DNA from: an uncultured Methylococcaceae bacterium
GTDB taxonomy: Bacteria > Pseudomonadota > Gammaproteobacteria > Methylococcales > Methylococcaceae
Reading direction: 5' to 3'
DNA length: 18,268 nt
Assembly: GCA_903910005.1 (NCBI GenBank)
Contig: CAIVXW010000103.1
Span: 1 to 18,268 of the forward strand
In this document: positions 1 through 6,500 of the stretch, in pieces
Layout of the letters: each line of letters begins with the position of its first letter
How positions within the stretch are numbered: position 1 is the stretch's first letter
The notes under the pieces: model-generated
Told to the model about the DNA's origin: nothing
Database searches by the model: none
What the model saw: only the letters and a program-made list of their open reading frames with translations
Program-made: the position numbers and the translations under genes

Positions 1-744
1 ACCCACCAGGGCACCGGTGACGATGAGCAGGTCATTCGACAGCATGAACCCGGTCGCCGAGGCGGCCCAGCCGGAATAACTGTTCAGCATCGAAACCACC
101 ACCGGCATGTCGGCCCCGCCGATGGCCATGACCATGTGTACCCCAAAGGCCAGGGCCAGCAGGGTCATCAGGATGAGGGGAAACAGCCCGCCGTGGTTTT
201 CAAACCCCAGGAACCAGTTACCGAACAGGATGGCCAGTACCAGCAGACCCAGGTTGAGGAAATGACGACCTGGCAGCATTAACGGCTTGCCGTCGATTTT
301 GCCGCTCAGTTTGCCGAAGGCCACAACCGAACCGGAGAAGGTAACGGCCCCGATCAACACACCCAGATAGATTTCAACCTCGTGGATGGTTTTTTCCACC
401 CCGACGAAATTCGAGGTTGGATCAATGTAGTTGGCATACCCCACCAGGACAGCTGCCAGACCGACCAGGCTGTGCATGAGGGCGACCAGTTCGGGCATTT
501 CGGTCATTTTGACCTTGCGGGCGGCGTAAATGCCGGCACTACCCCCAACCAGCATGGCCACGATAATGGGAGCGTAACTGGTGACCTTGGGACCCAGCAG
601 CGTGGCGATGATGGCCAGCGACATGCCGACAATCCCGTAGAGGTTGCCTCTGCGGGCGGTTTCAGGATTGGACAACCCTCCGAGACTCAGTATGAACAGA
701 ACGGTGGAGGCGATATAAGAAACGGTGACTAAACCTTCCGACAT
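1..744 (-). CDS. pntB: NAD(P) transhydrogenase subunit beta (partial, N-terminal part)
   Basis: This is the beta subunit of the proton-translocating transhydrogenase, which reduces NADP+ with NADH at the expense of the proton gradient in the inner membrane. The reading frame starts at the ATG at 744 (MSEGLVTVSYIAS) and runs off the left edge after 248 codons, about half of the roughly 460 residues usual for PntB. The visible part is hydrophobic, with several membrane segments, and includes family stretches such as GKIDGKPLMLPGRH and IGGADMPVVVSMLNSYSGWA, which lead from the membrane domain towards the NADP-binding domain III outside the window. It lies 15 nt downstream of pntA on the same strand, so the two are almost certainly cotranscribed. 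Nothing looks damaged in the visible part. Identification rests on strong family resemblance plus the pntA neighbour. Confidence 0.95.
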   Translation of the reverse strand, partial: MSEGLVTVSYIASTVLFILSLGGLSNPETARRGNLYGIVGMSLAIIATLLGPKVTSYAPIIVAMLVGGSAGIYAARKVKMTEMPELVALMHSLVGLAAVLVGYANYIDPTSNFVGVEKTIHEVEIYLGVLIGAVTFSGSVVAFGKLSGKIDGKPLMLPGRHFLNLGLLVLAILFGNWFLGFENHGGLFPLILMTLLALAFGVHMVMAIGGADMPVVVSMLNSYSGWAASATGFMLSNDLLIVTGALVG

Positions 745-759
745 TGTTGTGACTCCACG

Positions 760-2325
760 TTATTTTCTGAACATGCTGAGCATGCGCTGGGTGACCCAGA
801 AACCACCGGCCATGTTGACCGAGGTGAGAATGATGGCCAGACCGGCCAGCAGGGTGAGCATGATTCCCGGCGAGGAAATCTGGATCAGGGCACCGATGGC
901 AATGATGCTGGAAATGGCATTGGTGACACTCATCAGCGGGGTGTGCAGGGCCGGGGTCACATTCCAGATCACCATGTAGCCTACGAAGCAGGCCAGCACG
1001 AACACGGTGAAATGCGACATGAACGTCGCCGGTGCCACCGAGCCAAGTCCGAACAGCAGCAGGGCTCCGATCATCAGGGTGAGCGCGGTGGAAGCCCAGG
1101 CCGGTAACAGGGCTTTTTTGGGTTCAGGTTTGCCCTGTACCGGCGGGGCGGCGGTCGCACCGACCGGCGCGGCGGAGACGGCAATGGGCGGTGGCGGCCA
1201 GGTAATGCTGCCGTCCTTGACTACGGTCGCGCCCCGAATCATTTCATCGTCCATATTGACGGTGATGGTGCCGTCTTTTTCCTTGCAGAGTTCTTCCAGC
1301 AGACGCAGCAGGTTATTGGCGTAAAGGGTGCTGGACTGCTTGGCCAGACGGCTGGGCAGATCGGTGTAGCCGATGATGGTGACACCGTGCCGTACCACGA
1401 CTTCGCCAGGTACACACAACTCACAGTTACCACCCTGCTCTGCCGCCAGATCCACGATGACACTGCCGGGCTTCATGGATTCGACCATGCCGGCGGTGAT
1501 CAGCTTGGGGGCCGGTTTGCCGGGAATCAGGGCCGTGGTAATGACGATATCGACCTCCATGCACTGGCGGGCAACCATCTCCTTCTGAGCCTTCTGGTAG
1601 GCTTCGCTCATTACTTTGGCGTAACCGGTCGTGGAAACGCTTTCATCTTCCTTGTAGTCAGGTGAGACGAATTCAGCCCCCATTGACTTGACCTGATCCT
1701 TCACCTCAGGGCGGGTGTCGGTGGCCCGAACGATGGCTCCCAGGCCATTGGCTGCACCCAGAGCGGCCAGTCCGGCCACGCCACAGCCAATCACGAACAC
1801 CTTGGCCGGTGGTACCTTGCCTGCGGCAGTGACCTGTCCGGTGAAGAATCGTCCAAAATGATGCGCGGCCTCAATGACGGCCCGGTAGCCGGCGATGTTG
1901 GCCATGGAACTCAAGGCATCGAGTTTTTGCGCCCTTGAAATGCGCGGTACGCTGTCCATGGCGATGACGGTTGCCTGGCGGGCGGCCAGACGATCCATCA
2001 ATTCCGGATTCTGTGCAGGCCAGATGAAGCTGACCAGGCTGGAACCCTCGCGCAGGAATTCCACCTCGTCGATGGCCAGTTCAGGATGAACCTGCGGTCC
2101 CCTGACCTTCAGCACGATGTCAGATTGCCCCCACAGTTCAGCCGCATTCGGGGCGATGTCACACCCCACCTGGCGGTAGCTGTCGTCGGAAAAGTTGGCG
2201 GCGTCCCCGGCCCCCGATTCCACCGTCACGGAAAAGCCCAGTTTGATGAGCTTCTCCGCAACCTCCGGTACAGTAGCAACACGCCGTTCCCCGGCCTGTA
2301 TTTCTTTGGGTACCCCAATTCGCAT
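760..2325 (-). CDS. pntA: NAD(P) transhydrogenase subunit alpha
   Basis: This is the 521-residue alpha subunit, which binds NAD(H) in domain I and contributes part of the proton-conducting membrane domain. I chose the ATG at 2325 (MRIGVPKEIQAGERRVATVPE), as in family members; it has GAGAGGA just upstream, and the open frame that continues for 52 codons towards 2481 looks like untranslated leader. Domain I holds the Rossmann motif GCGVAGLAALGAANGLGA near residues 180-197 and the segment SRAQKLDALSSMANIAGYRA. A proline/alanine-rich linker near 400-425 leads to about four C-terminal membrane helices and the usual end WVTQRMLSMFRK. This is the single-chain arrangement of enterobacteria, not the split PntAA/PntAB form of alphaproteobacteria. 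It is the first gene of a pntAB operon. A structured leader lies upstream (2349-2446). Confidence 0.97.
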   Translation of the reverse strand: MRIGVPKEIQAGERRVATVPEVAEKLIKLGFSVTVESGAGDAANFSDDSYRQVGCDIAPNAAELWGQSDIVLKVRGPQVHPELAIDEVEFLREGSSLVSFIWPAQNPELMDRLAARQATVIAMDSVPRISRAQKLDALSSMANIAGYRAVIEAAHHFGRFFTGQVTAAGKVPPAKVFVIGCGVAGLAALGAANGLGAIVRATDTRPEVKDQVKSMGAEFVSPDYKEDESVSTTGYAKVMSEAYQKAQKEMVARQCMEVDIVITTALIPGKPAPKLITAGMVESMKPGSVIVDLAAEQGGNCELCVPGEVVVRHGVTIIGYTDLPSRLAKQSSTLYANNLLRLLEELCKEKDGTITVNMDDEMIRGATVVKDGSITWPPPPIAVSAAPVGATAAPPVQGKPEPKKALLPAWASTALTLMIGALLLFGLGSVAPATFMSHFTVFVLACFVGYMVIWNVTPALHTPLMSVTNAISSIIAIGALIQISSPGIMLTLLAGLAIILTSVNMAGGFWVTQRMLSMFRK

Positions 2326-2348
2326 GGTAAAAAGTCCTCTCTCCAGTT

Positions 2349-2362
2349 TGCGTATGTACGCA
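2349..2362. promoter_or_regulatory. Short dyad in the pntA leader
   Basis: TGCGTA and TACGCA form a perfect 6-bp inverted repeat around a 2-nt centre, 24 nt upstream of the pntA start. The symmetry is seen directly. A role as an operator or mRNA hairpin for pntAB is inference, and no regulator can be named. Confidence 0.3.
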
Positions 2363-2406
2363 TGGTTATTGATTGTAATACACGCGTGCAGGCCGGTTTT
2401 GCCGGT

Positions 2407-2446
2407 ATGCCGCCATGCTTTGCAACGAAGGCGTTGCGGGCGGCAT
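2407..2446. repeat. Two-part hairpin upstream of pntA
   Basis: The outer arms ATGCCGCC (2407-2414) and GGCGGCAT (2439-2446) pair perfectly. Inside them GCAACG (2422-2427) and CGTTGC (2432-2437) pair around an AAGG loop, leaving a 7-nt bulge on one side and one base on the other. On the plus strand the hairpin is followed by TTTTA, which resembles a weak terminator, but no plus-strand gene precedes it. It could be a REP-like intergenic element or part of the pntA 5' leader. Confidence 0.4.
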
Positions 2447-2531
2447 TTTAGCACCATAAGCCTGGATTTATGGATGTTCACCCGTCGGGAAAATTGGGGA
2501 ACTTTCCGGTTTCATGTCAATTCATGACGCC

Positions 2532-2574
2532 TTGTAACATTTTTGTAACTTATTTGTAACAATTATCGTCTAAG
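2532..2574 (+). promoter_or_regulatory. Three TTGTAAC heptamers at 11-bp spacing with possible -10
   Basis: TTGTAAC occurs exactly at 2532-2538, 2543-2549 and 2554-2560, each followed by an AT-rich tetramer, so the copies lie on one face of the helix. This 7+4 design is the architecture of PhoB/OmpR-family boxes (PhoB units resemble CTGTCAT plus four AT-rich bases). A possible -10, TCTAAG (2569-2574), lies about one helical turn past the last copy, where PhoB-dependent promoters place it in lieu of a -35. The repeats are seen; the regulator's identity is inference. Confidence 0.5.
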
Positions 2575-2635
2575 CTTCACCCGCCTCGCAAAGAAGGCTC
2601 ACAAAATTTAATCATCAATATCCGAGGAGGAAACA

Positions 2636-2815
2636 ATGGAACAAGAAAAAGACAACTTCTGGTTGTACGTAGGCGGCCTGGTAGTAGGCGTTGTTGTATT
2701 GGTCGTCATGTTCAAGGGCATGAAGCAGGATGACATTCCTGCCAAGGCGTTTGCGGAAACCAACAAGCAGGTTGACTCGCAGCTCGACAAGCAACACACC
2801 ATGAAGAACAACTAA
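2636..2815 (+). CDS. Small single-pass membrane protein, unrecognised
   Basis: This is a 59-codon gene. Residues 1-8 are polar and acidic, residues 9-26 form one hydrophobic segment (WLYVGGLVVGVVVLVVMF), and residues 27-59 are a charged tail rich in Lys, Asp, Gln and Asn, probably cytoplasmic or periplasmic depending on orientation. There is no cleavage or lipobox motif, so it is probably an anchored single-span protein. A near-perfect ribosome site, GAGGAGG (2624-2630), lies 5 nt before the ATG, and a strong terminator follows at 2965-3002, so it looks like a well-expressed monocistronic gene. Three phased TTGTAAC boxes lie upstream. I do not recognise the family. A role in membrane-complex assembly or stress response would be speculation. 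That it is a real gene is well supported by its signals and codon pattern. Confidence 0.75.
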   Translation: MEQEKDNFWLYVGGLVVGVVVLVVMFKGMKQDDIPAKAFAETNKQVDSQLDKQHTMKNN

Positions 2816-2964
2816 GTTCTTGCACGCTGTTTTCGAGAGTAGATAGATTCATAATTTGGGGGATGCATTCCCATGGATCACGGATTGGTTTGGGTGGAGT
2901 GAGCAGTTCTAGCGTTTACGATTTTATTTGAACCGCTATTGGCTTGTTCCCATACTGGTATACC

Positions 2965-3002
2965 GGCAAGTTCCATTCTTTGGAGCTTGCCGTTTTTTTT
3001 TT
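2965..3002 (+). terminator. Intrinsic terminator
   Basis: The arms GGCAAGTTCC (2965-2974) and GGAGCTTGCC (2982-2991) form a 10-bp stem with one G-T wobble and a 7-nt loop, followed by G and ten T residues (2993-3002). It ends the transcript of the small membrane protein gene. On the minus strand the hairpin has no T tract, so it is one-directional and would not strongly stop the nuclease transcript arriving from the right. Confidence 0.9.
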
Positions 3003-3005
3003 GTG

Positions 3006-3890
3006 CTACGGTCTCACCGCCGATGGATGCCTGAGTTGCATGGCATACTGATCCCGGTAACGGTAAACCCACCCCCTGATTTCCACCCGTTTGTGAAGAT
3101 AGCCGGCAGGATCGGGAAACAAGCCCAGGTTGGCCCGTGGAATCCGGGCCTGGAATCCTCCAGTCAAAATCAGTGAGCGATAGGCTCGGGTATCCTCAAT
3201 CCGTTCAACCGTGCCCGCCAGCCGTTGCCAATTACGGCCAAGGGTTCCCTTTACCTGGTTGAGGTCATGGACGACCGCATATTCGGGAAGCTGCCACAAC
3301 CCGCGCTTCGCTTGCCAGGCTTCGCGTTCAGCCTCCAGTAACCGATCAGCGTGCCGCAGATTGGGCGGATGAATATCGACGAAGGCAAGCCCCTGCCGAA
3401 CCAGGCTGACATTGATATGTTCACCGTCATCCGCATAAACATGCGCCAGTCGCCTGCCGTAATGATCGTGGGGTTCGCTGTCGTCTTCCAGGCGAATGGA
3501 CTTGCCGTTGAGCCGGTTCTGAAGCCATAACCGGGCTTCTTCGCCACCCGGTTCACCCGATTTGCGCGGACTTTCGATCTCGGGCGTGTTGATTCCGAGC
3601 AGTCGCACCTTGTCGCCATTCTCAAGTTGCAGGGTGTCGCCATCGTACACCCGCCTGACACGATAAGCCGGTTGCGGGTGAGGGGCCAAAACCATCCGCT
3701 CAGCCCCCCGGGCCGGATGATCGGCATAATGAGCCCGACCCTCCGCATCAACCCAGCGATACACATCCCCGGGAACCGCCGTTGCGGTCACCGTCCATAA
3801 CAGCAGCACCAGGCTTATCCATGCCGGTTTGCCCGGCCTAACGCTGACGTCGTTCGGCTTCTTCGGCCAGAAATTGGCGCAATCTTTCAT
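3006..3890 (-). CDS. Exported DUF4124 / thermonuclease-like (SNase) protein
   Basis: This is a 294-residue protein. A hydrophobic segment near residues 24-39 (AWISLVLLLWTVTATA) suggests a signal peptide or anchor. It is followed by a DUF4124-type stretch (GDVYRWVDAEGRAHYADHP, about 41-59) and a staphylococcal-nuclease domain (about 77-200). The SNase core is present: YDGDT, then VRLLGINTPE with Arg96 and Glu104, and YGRRLA with Arg146, matching catalytic Arg35, Glu43 and Arg87 of the type enzyme. The position of Asp40 is Asn, a substitution seen often in this family. A C-terminal region of about 80 residues may be a small OB-like domain. The ATG at 3890 overlaps the end of bepA by 53 nt. A TTG lies immediately before it, and a GTG at 3809 would shorten the N-region. 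Likely role: degradation of nucleic acid outside the cytoplasm. Confidence 0.85.
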   Translation of the reverse strand: MKDCANFWPKKPNDVSVRPGKPAWISLVLLLWTVTATAVPGDVYRWVDAEGRAHYADHPARGAERMVLAPHPQPAYRVRRVYDGDTLQLENGDKVRLLGINTPEIESPRKSGEPGGEEARLWLQNRLNGKSIRLEDDSEPHDHYGRRLAHVYADDGEHINVSLVRQGLAFVDIHPPNLRHADRLLEAEREAWQAKRGLWQLPEYAVVHDLNQVKGTLGRNWQRLAGTVERIEDTRAYRSLILTGGFQARIPRANLGLFPDPAGYLHKRVEIRGWVYRYRDQYAMQLRHPSAVRP

Positions 3891-5286
3891 CAATCACCGC
3901 ATTGAGATAATAGTTGTCACCGGCTGCCTTCCGGGCCAGACGGTAATGAAGAATGGCCGCCCGGGTCTGGCCGGCGGCATAATAAGCCTCTCCCAGGTAC
4001 CGGTGCGATTCGGCCTCCTGCCCCAGGCGGCTGTAGACTTCCCCCAGCAATTCGTATACTTCGGGACTGGCTCCCTGATAACGGATATAGCCATTCAGCA
4101 AGGTTCTGGCCTGTTCCGGTTTTGCGGTGGTCAATAGCACCCGCACATAATCCAGCGTCATCGCCCGGTTATCCGGAAACCGGGCCAGGGCACGCTCGAA
4201 CAGGCGGGTTGCTACGGGATAATTTTTGTCTTCCACCTCCACCCGGGCCTCGGCCCGCACGAATTGGGCCTGTTCAGGGTGTTCGCGCACCAGTTGCTGC
4301 AGCAGGGGGCGGGCCTGATCCAGCCGTGAACCGGCCATCAGGGCCAGAGCCAGGCCGTAACGGTTGACGTCCCGCCGGGTTTTGTCGCCCTGACCCTGTA
4401 GAGCCTTGAAATGATTGAGGCTCTCCTGCGGGTTGGCAGCCGTCGCCACCCTCAGTTTGGCCCGGACAATGGCGAAGGCCATGGAGTCGGGATACTGCCG
4501 GTAGGCAAACTGCTCGGCCCGGCCCCGGGTATCGGAGATGCGGGATACCGTCACCGGGTGGGTCAGGAGAAATTCCGGGATGTTGCGTCCGGCGAATCGG
4601 GTCGATTGCTGCATGCGCTCGAAGAAACCGGGCATGGCCCGGGGGTCAAAACCGGCTTTGGACAAAATCTGCATACCAACCCGATCCGCCTCGGCCTCGT
4701 TGTCACGGGTGAAGTTGATCTGAAACTGGGTAGCAGCGGCCTGGGCCGCGACGATAGCGGCCTGGCTCATCTGGCCGTTGCCGGATTTGGCTCCGAGCAA
4801 TACCCCGGCCAGCATGGCAGCGGCGGCTGGCAGTGACAGACGACCGGCCGCCTGTATCGCCTGGTAAATATGACGCTGGGTCACGTGGGCGATTTCATGC
4901 CCGAGTACCGAGGCCAGTTCACTTTCGGATTCACTGGTCAGGATCAAACCCGAATTGACGCCGATATATCCGCCCGGCCCGGCAAAGGCGTTGATGGCCG
5001 TATCATCAACCACAAAAAAATGGAAGGTCTGGTTCGGGGCATCGCTGGATGCGGTCAACGTCTGGCCCAGGCTCTGGATATAGTCAAGAACCTCCGCATC
5101 CGGGTCAATTTTGAGCTGGCCATGCAGGTTACGGAAGAAGGCCGCCCCCAACTCGCCTTCCTGGCGGGGGGTCATCAAGGTACCGGTCGGATCCCCCATA
5201 TCCGGTAAATCAGGCGGACTCCCGGCCTGCACACCGGACAAATAAACGCCCGTAAGGAACGACAGTATCAGTCTGCGGATTATCAT
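3838..5286 (-). CDS. bepA: BepA-like M48 metalloprotease with TPR domain
   Basis: This is a 482-residue periplasmic zinc protease and chaperone that in E. coli (BepA/YfgC, about 487 aa) assists or degrades LptD during outer-membrane assembly. Residues 1-21 form a signal peptide ending VQA. The M48 active site HEIAH is at 130-134, the third ligand is in EAEAD (Glu197), and THPV near 242-245 contains the histidine (His243) that corresponds to the regulatory histidine of BepA. From about residue 300 to the end there are TPR-like helical pairs, for example PEVYELLGEVYSRLGQEAES. The ATG at 5286 lacks a clear Shine-Dalgarno sequence. It is the first gene before the overlapping nuclease gene, and is transcribed divergently from pdxA across a repeat-rich gap; its own leader may include the GGGGTTA strand of that array. 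Confidence 0.92.
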   Translation of the reverse strand: MIIRRLILSFLTGVYLSGVQAGSPPDLPDMGDPTGTLMTPRQEGELGAAFFRNLHGQLKIDPDAEVLDYIQSLGQTLTASSDAPNQTFHFFVVDDTAINAFAGPGGYIGVNSGLILTSESESELASVLGHEIAHVTQRHIYQAIQAAGRLSLPAAAAMLAGVLLGAKSGNGQMSQAAIVAAQAAATQFQINFTRDNEAEADRVGMQILSKAGFDPRAMPGFFERMQQSTRFAGRNIPEFLLTHPVTVSRISDTRGRAEQFAYRQYPDSMAFAIVRAKLRVATAANPQESLNHFKALQGQGDKTRRDVNRYGLALALMAGSRLDQARPLLQQLVREHPEQAQFVRAEARVEVEDKNYPVATRLFERALARFPDNRAMTLDYVRVLLTTAKPEQARTLLNGYIRYQGASPEVYELLGEVYSRLGQEAESHRYLGEAYYAAGQTRAAILHYRLARKAAGDNYYLNAVIDERLRQFLAEEAERRQR

Positions 5287-5344
5287 TGTGAAGCATACCC
5301 GGAGGCATAAAAACCGGTTAAATTTGCCTTGTGGCGAGTGCCGA

Positions 5345-5425
5345 GTGGCGCGGCCATCCTGGCCGCGTGGCGGGTTAAGTGGTGGGTGGCGTGGCCATCC
5401 TGGCCGCGTGGCGGGTTAAGTGGTG
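5345..5425. repeat. Two tandem 40-nt repeats containing hairpins
   Basis: Copies at 5345-5384 and 5386-5425 match at 39 of 40 positions (C or T at position 7). Each contains an inverted repeat; in the first copy it is CGCGGCCA-TCC-TGGCCGCG (5349-5367). In the second copy the C-to-T change puts a T opposite G, leaving a wobble. A partial unit, GTGGCGAGTG, precedes them at 5331-5340. They look like intergenic palindromic repeats and not coding sequence. Confidence 0.85.
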
Positions 5426-5454
5426 AATGGCCAATGGTGAGTGAACACTGCATA

Positions 5455-5517
5455 CTAACCCCCAACCCCTAACCCCTGACCCCTAACCCCTAACCCCTAA
5501 CCCCTACTTCCCAACCC
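5455..5517. repeat. Telomere-like CCCCTAA heptamer array (G-quadruplex motif)
   Basis: Seven-base units in phase run from 5455 to 5503: five exact CTAACCC and two variants (CCAACCC and CTGACCC), followed by degenerate units to 5517. The stretch 5480-5504 is four C4 runs separated by TAA, so the minus strand carries a canonical four-tract G4 motif (GGGG-TTA repeated) and the plus strand could form an i-motif. Similar heptamers are known as intergenic short tandem repeats in other bacteria. No telomere function is implied. Confidence 0.9.
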
Positions 5518-5528
5518 AAACCCTTTCG

Positions 5529-6500
5529 ATGAAAAAAATCCTTCTGACCAGCGGAGAACCGGCCGGCATCGGTCCCGATCTTTGCATCGCCGCCGCCCAG
5601 CGTGCCTGGCCTTTCGATCTGACCGTCATGGGTGATCCGGCCTTGCTGGAACAGCGAGCCCGGCTTTTGGGGGTGCCGCTGCATCTGGAAGTGGCTCATC
5701 CGGATCGGTTCAGCTTGCACCAACCCGGTACCCTGCGGGTATGGCCTACCCACGCCCGGGCCACAACCGAGCCGGGACATCTCAGCACTGACAATGCCGA
5801 TTACGTACTCGAAACCATTGCCACCGGTGCCCGGGCCTGTCTGGCGGGTGACTTTCATGCCCTGGTGACTCCTCCGGTACACAAGGGCATCATCAATGAG
5901 GCCGGTCATCCGTTCAGTGGCCATACCGAGTTTCTGGCCGAACAGGTCGGAGGACAACCGGTCATGCTGCTGGCGGCGAAAACCCTGCGGGTGGCCCTGG
6001 TCACGACCCATCTGCCGCTGGCGGCGGTCAGTCAGGCCATTACTCCGGAACGCCTGACCCTGACCCTGGAGGTTTTGTGGCATGATTTGCGCGTCCGTTT
6101 CGGCATTGCCGCTCCCCACATCATGGTGTGCGGACTCAACCCCCATGCCGGTGAGGGCGGACATCTGGGTCGGGAGGAACTGGAAATCATCCATCCGGTA
6201 CTGGCAACCCTGCGAACCCGGGGCATGCAACTGACCGGGCCGTTACCGGCGGACACCCTGTTTTTGCCGCGCAATCTGGCAGGTGTGGACGCCGTATTGG
6301 CCATGTACCACGATCAGGGGTTGCCGGTGCTTAAATACGCCGGATTCGGCCAGGCTGTCAACATCACCCTGGGGCTGCCCATCATCCGCACGTCGGTGGA
6401 TCACGGTACCGCCCTGGATCTCGCGGGTACCGGTCGGGCTGACAGTGGCAGCCTGAACGAAGCCCTGGCAATGGCCCATACCCTGACAAATACCCCATGA
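5529..6500 (+). CDS. pdxA: 4-hydroxythreonine-4-phosphate dehydrogenase
   Basis: This is a 323-residue cytoplasmic enzyme of the DXP-dependent pyridoxal phosphate pathway. It oxidises 4-phosphohydroxy-L-threonine with NAD+; the product decarboxylates to 3-amino-1-hydroxyacetone phosphate for PdxJ. The length matches the E. coli enzyme (329). Family motifs are TSGEPAGIGPDL at 7-18, SGHTEFLAE at 130-138, and the three metal-binding histidines His161 (TTHLPL), His206 (NPHAGE) and His261 (YHDQG), plus the C-terminal TSVDHGTALDLAGTG. The ATG at 5529 is the only in-frame start near the conserved N-terminus. No Shine-Dalgarno sequence precedes it, because the leader consists of heptamer repeats and CCCAACCCAAACCC. 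Its stop overlaps the rsmA start by 4 nt. The usual upstream partner surA is absent. Confidence 0.96.
   Translation: MKKILLTSGEPAGIGPDLCIAAAQRAWPFDLTVMGDPALLEQRARLLGVPLHLEVAHPDRFSLHQPGTLRVWPTHARATTEPGHLSTDNADYVLETIATGARACLAGDFHALVTPPVHKGIINEAGHPFSGHTEFLAEQVGGQPVMLLAAKTLRVALVTTHLPLAAVSQAITPERLTLTLEVLWHDLRVRFGIAAPHIMVCGLNPHAGEGGHLGREELEIIHPVLATLRTRGMQLTGPLPADTLFLPRNLAGVDAVLAMYHDQGLPVLKYAGFGQAVNITLGLPIIRTSVDHGTALDLAGTGRADSGSLNEALAMAHTLTNTP

Larger units (their letters stand above)
2326..2635. other. Divergent regulatory gap between pntA and the small membrane protein gene
   Basis: This 310-nt stretch carries no credible gene. On the pntA side it contains a dyad (TGCGTA-TG-TACGCA, 2349-2362), a self-complementary CACGCGTG (2381-2388), a possible minus-strand -10 (TACAAT, complement of 2372-2377) and a two-part hairpin (2407-2446). 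On the other side are three phased TTGTAAC heptamers (2532-2560) and a strong ribosome site. It must hold both divergent promoters. I see no clear -35 hexamer for either, so the start sites are not assigned with confidence. Confidence 0.6.
5287..5528. other. Repeat-rich gap between bepA and pdxA
   Basis: The 242-nt divergent gap holds no gene. It contains two 40-nt hairpin repeats (5345-5425), a short GTGG/GTGA-rich link (GTGGTGAATGGCCAATGGTG, 5422-5441) and the CCCCTAA heptamer array (5455-5517), which reaches to within 11 nt of the pdxA start. There is little room for ordinary promoters outside the repeats, and I see no convincing -35/-10 pair on either strand. Confidence 0.7.

Noticed and set aside
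2326..2481. N-terminal extension of PntA
   Set aside because: The frame is open for 52 codons upstream, but the translated sequence does not resemble any PntA and the ATG at 2325 has a ribosome site and the conserved MRIGVPKE start.
5345..5425. CRISPR-like array
   Set aside because: Only two adjacent copies with a single base between them and no spacers, and no cas genes in the window.
5455..5517. True telomere or replicon end
   Set aside because: The array is internal, flanked by intact housekeeping genes on both sides, and short; heptamer tandem repeats occur inside bacterial chromosomes.
5490..6230. 246-codon minus-strand open frame antisense to pdxA
   Set aside because: It lies wholly opposite pdxA, has no family features, is rich in Gln/Gly/His as expected from reverse reading of G+C-rich codons, and begins inside the gene.
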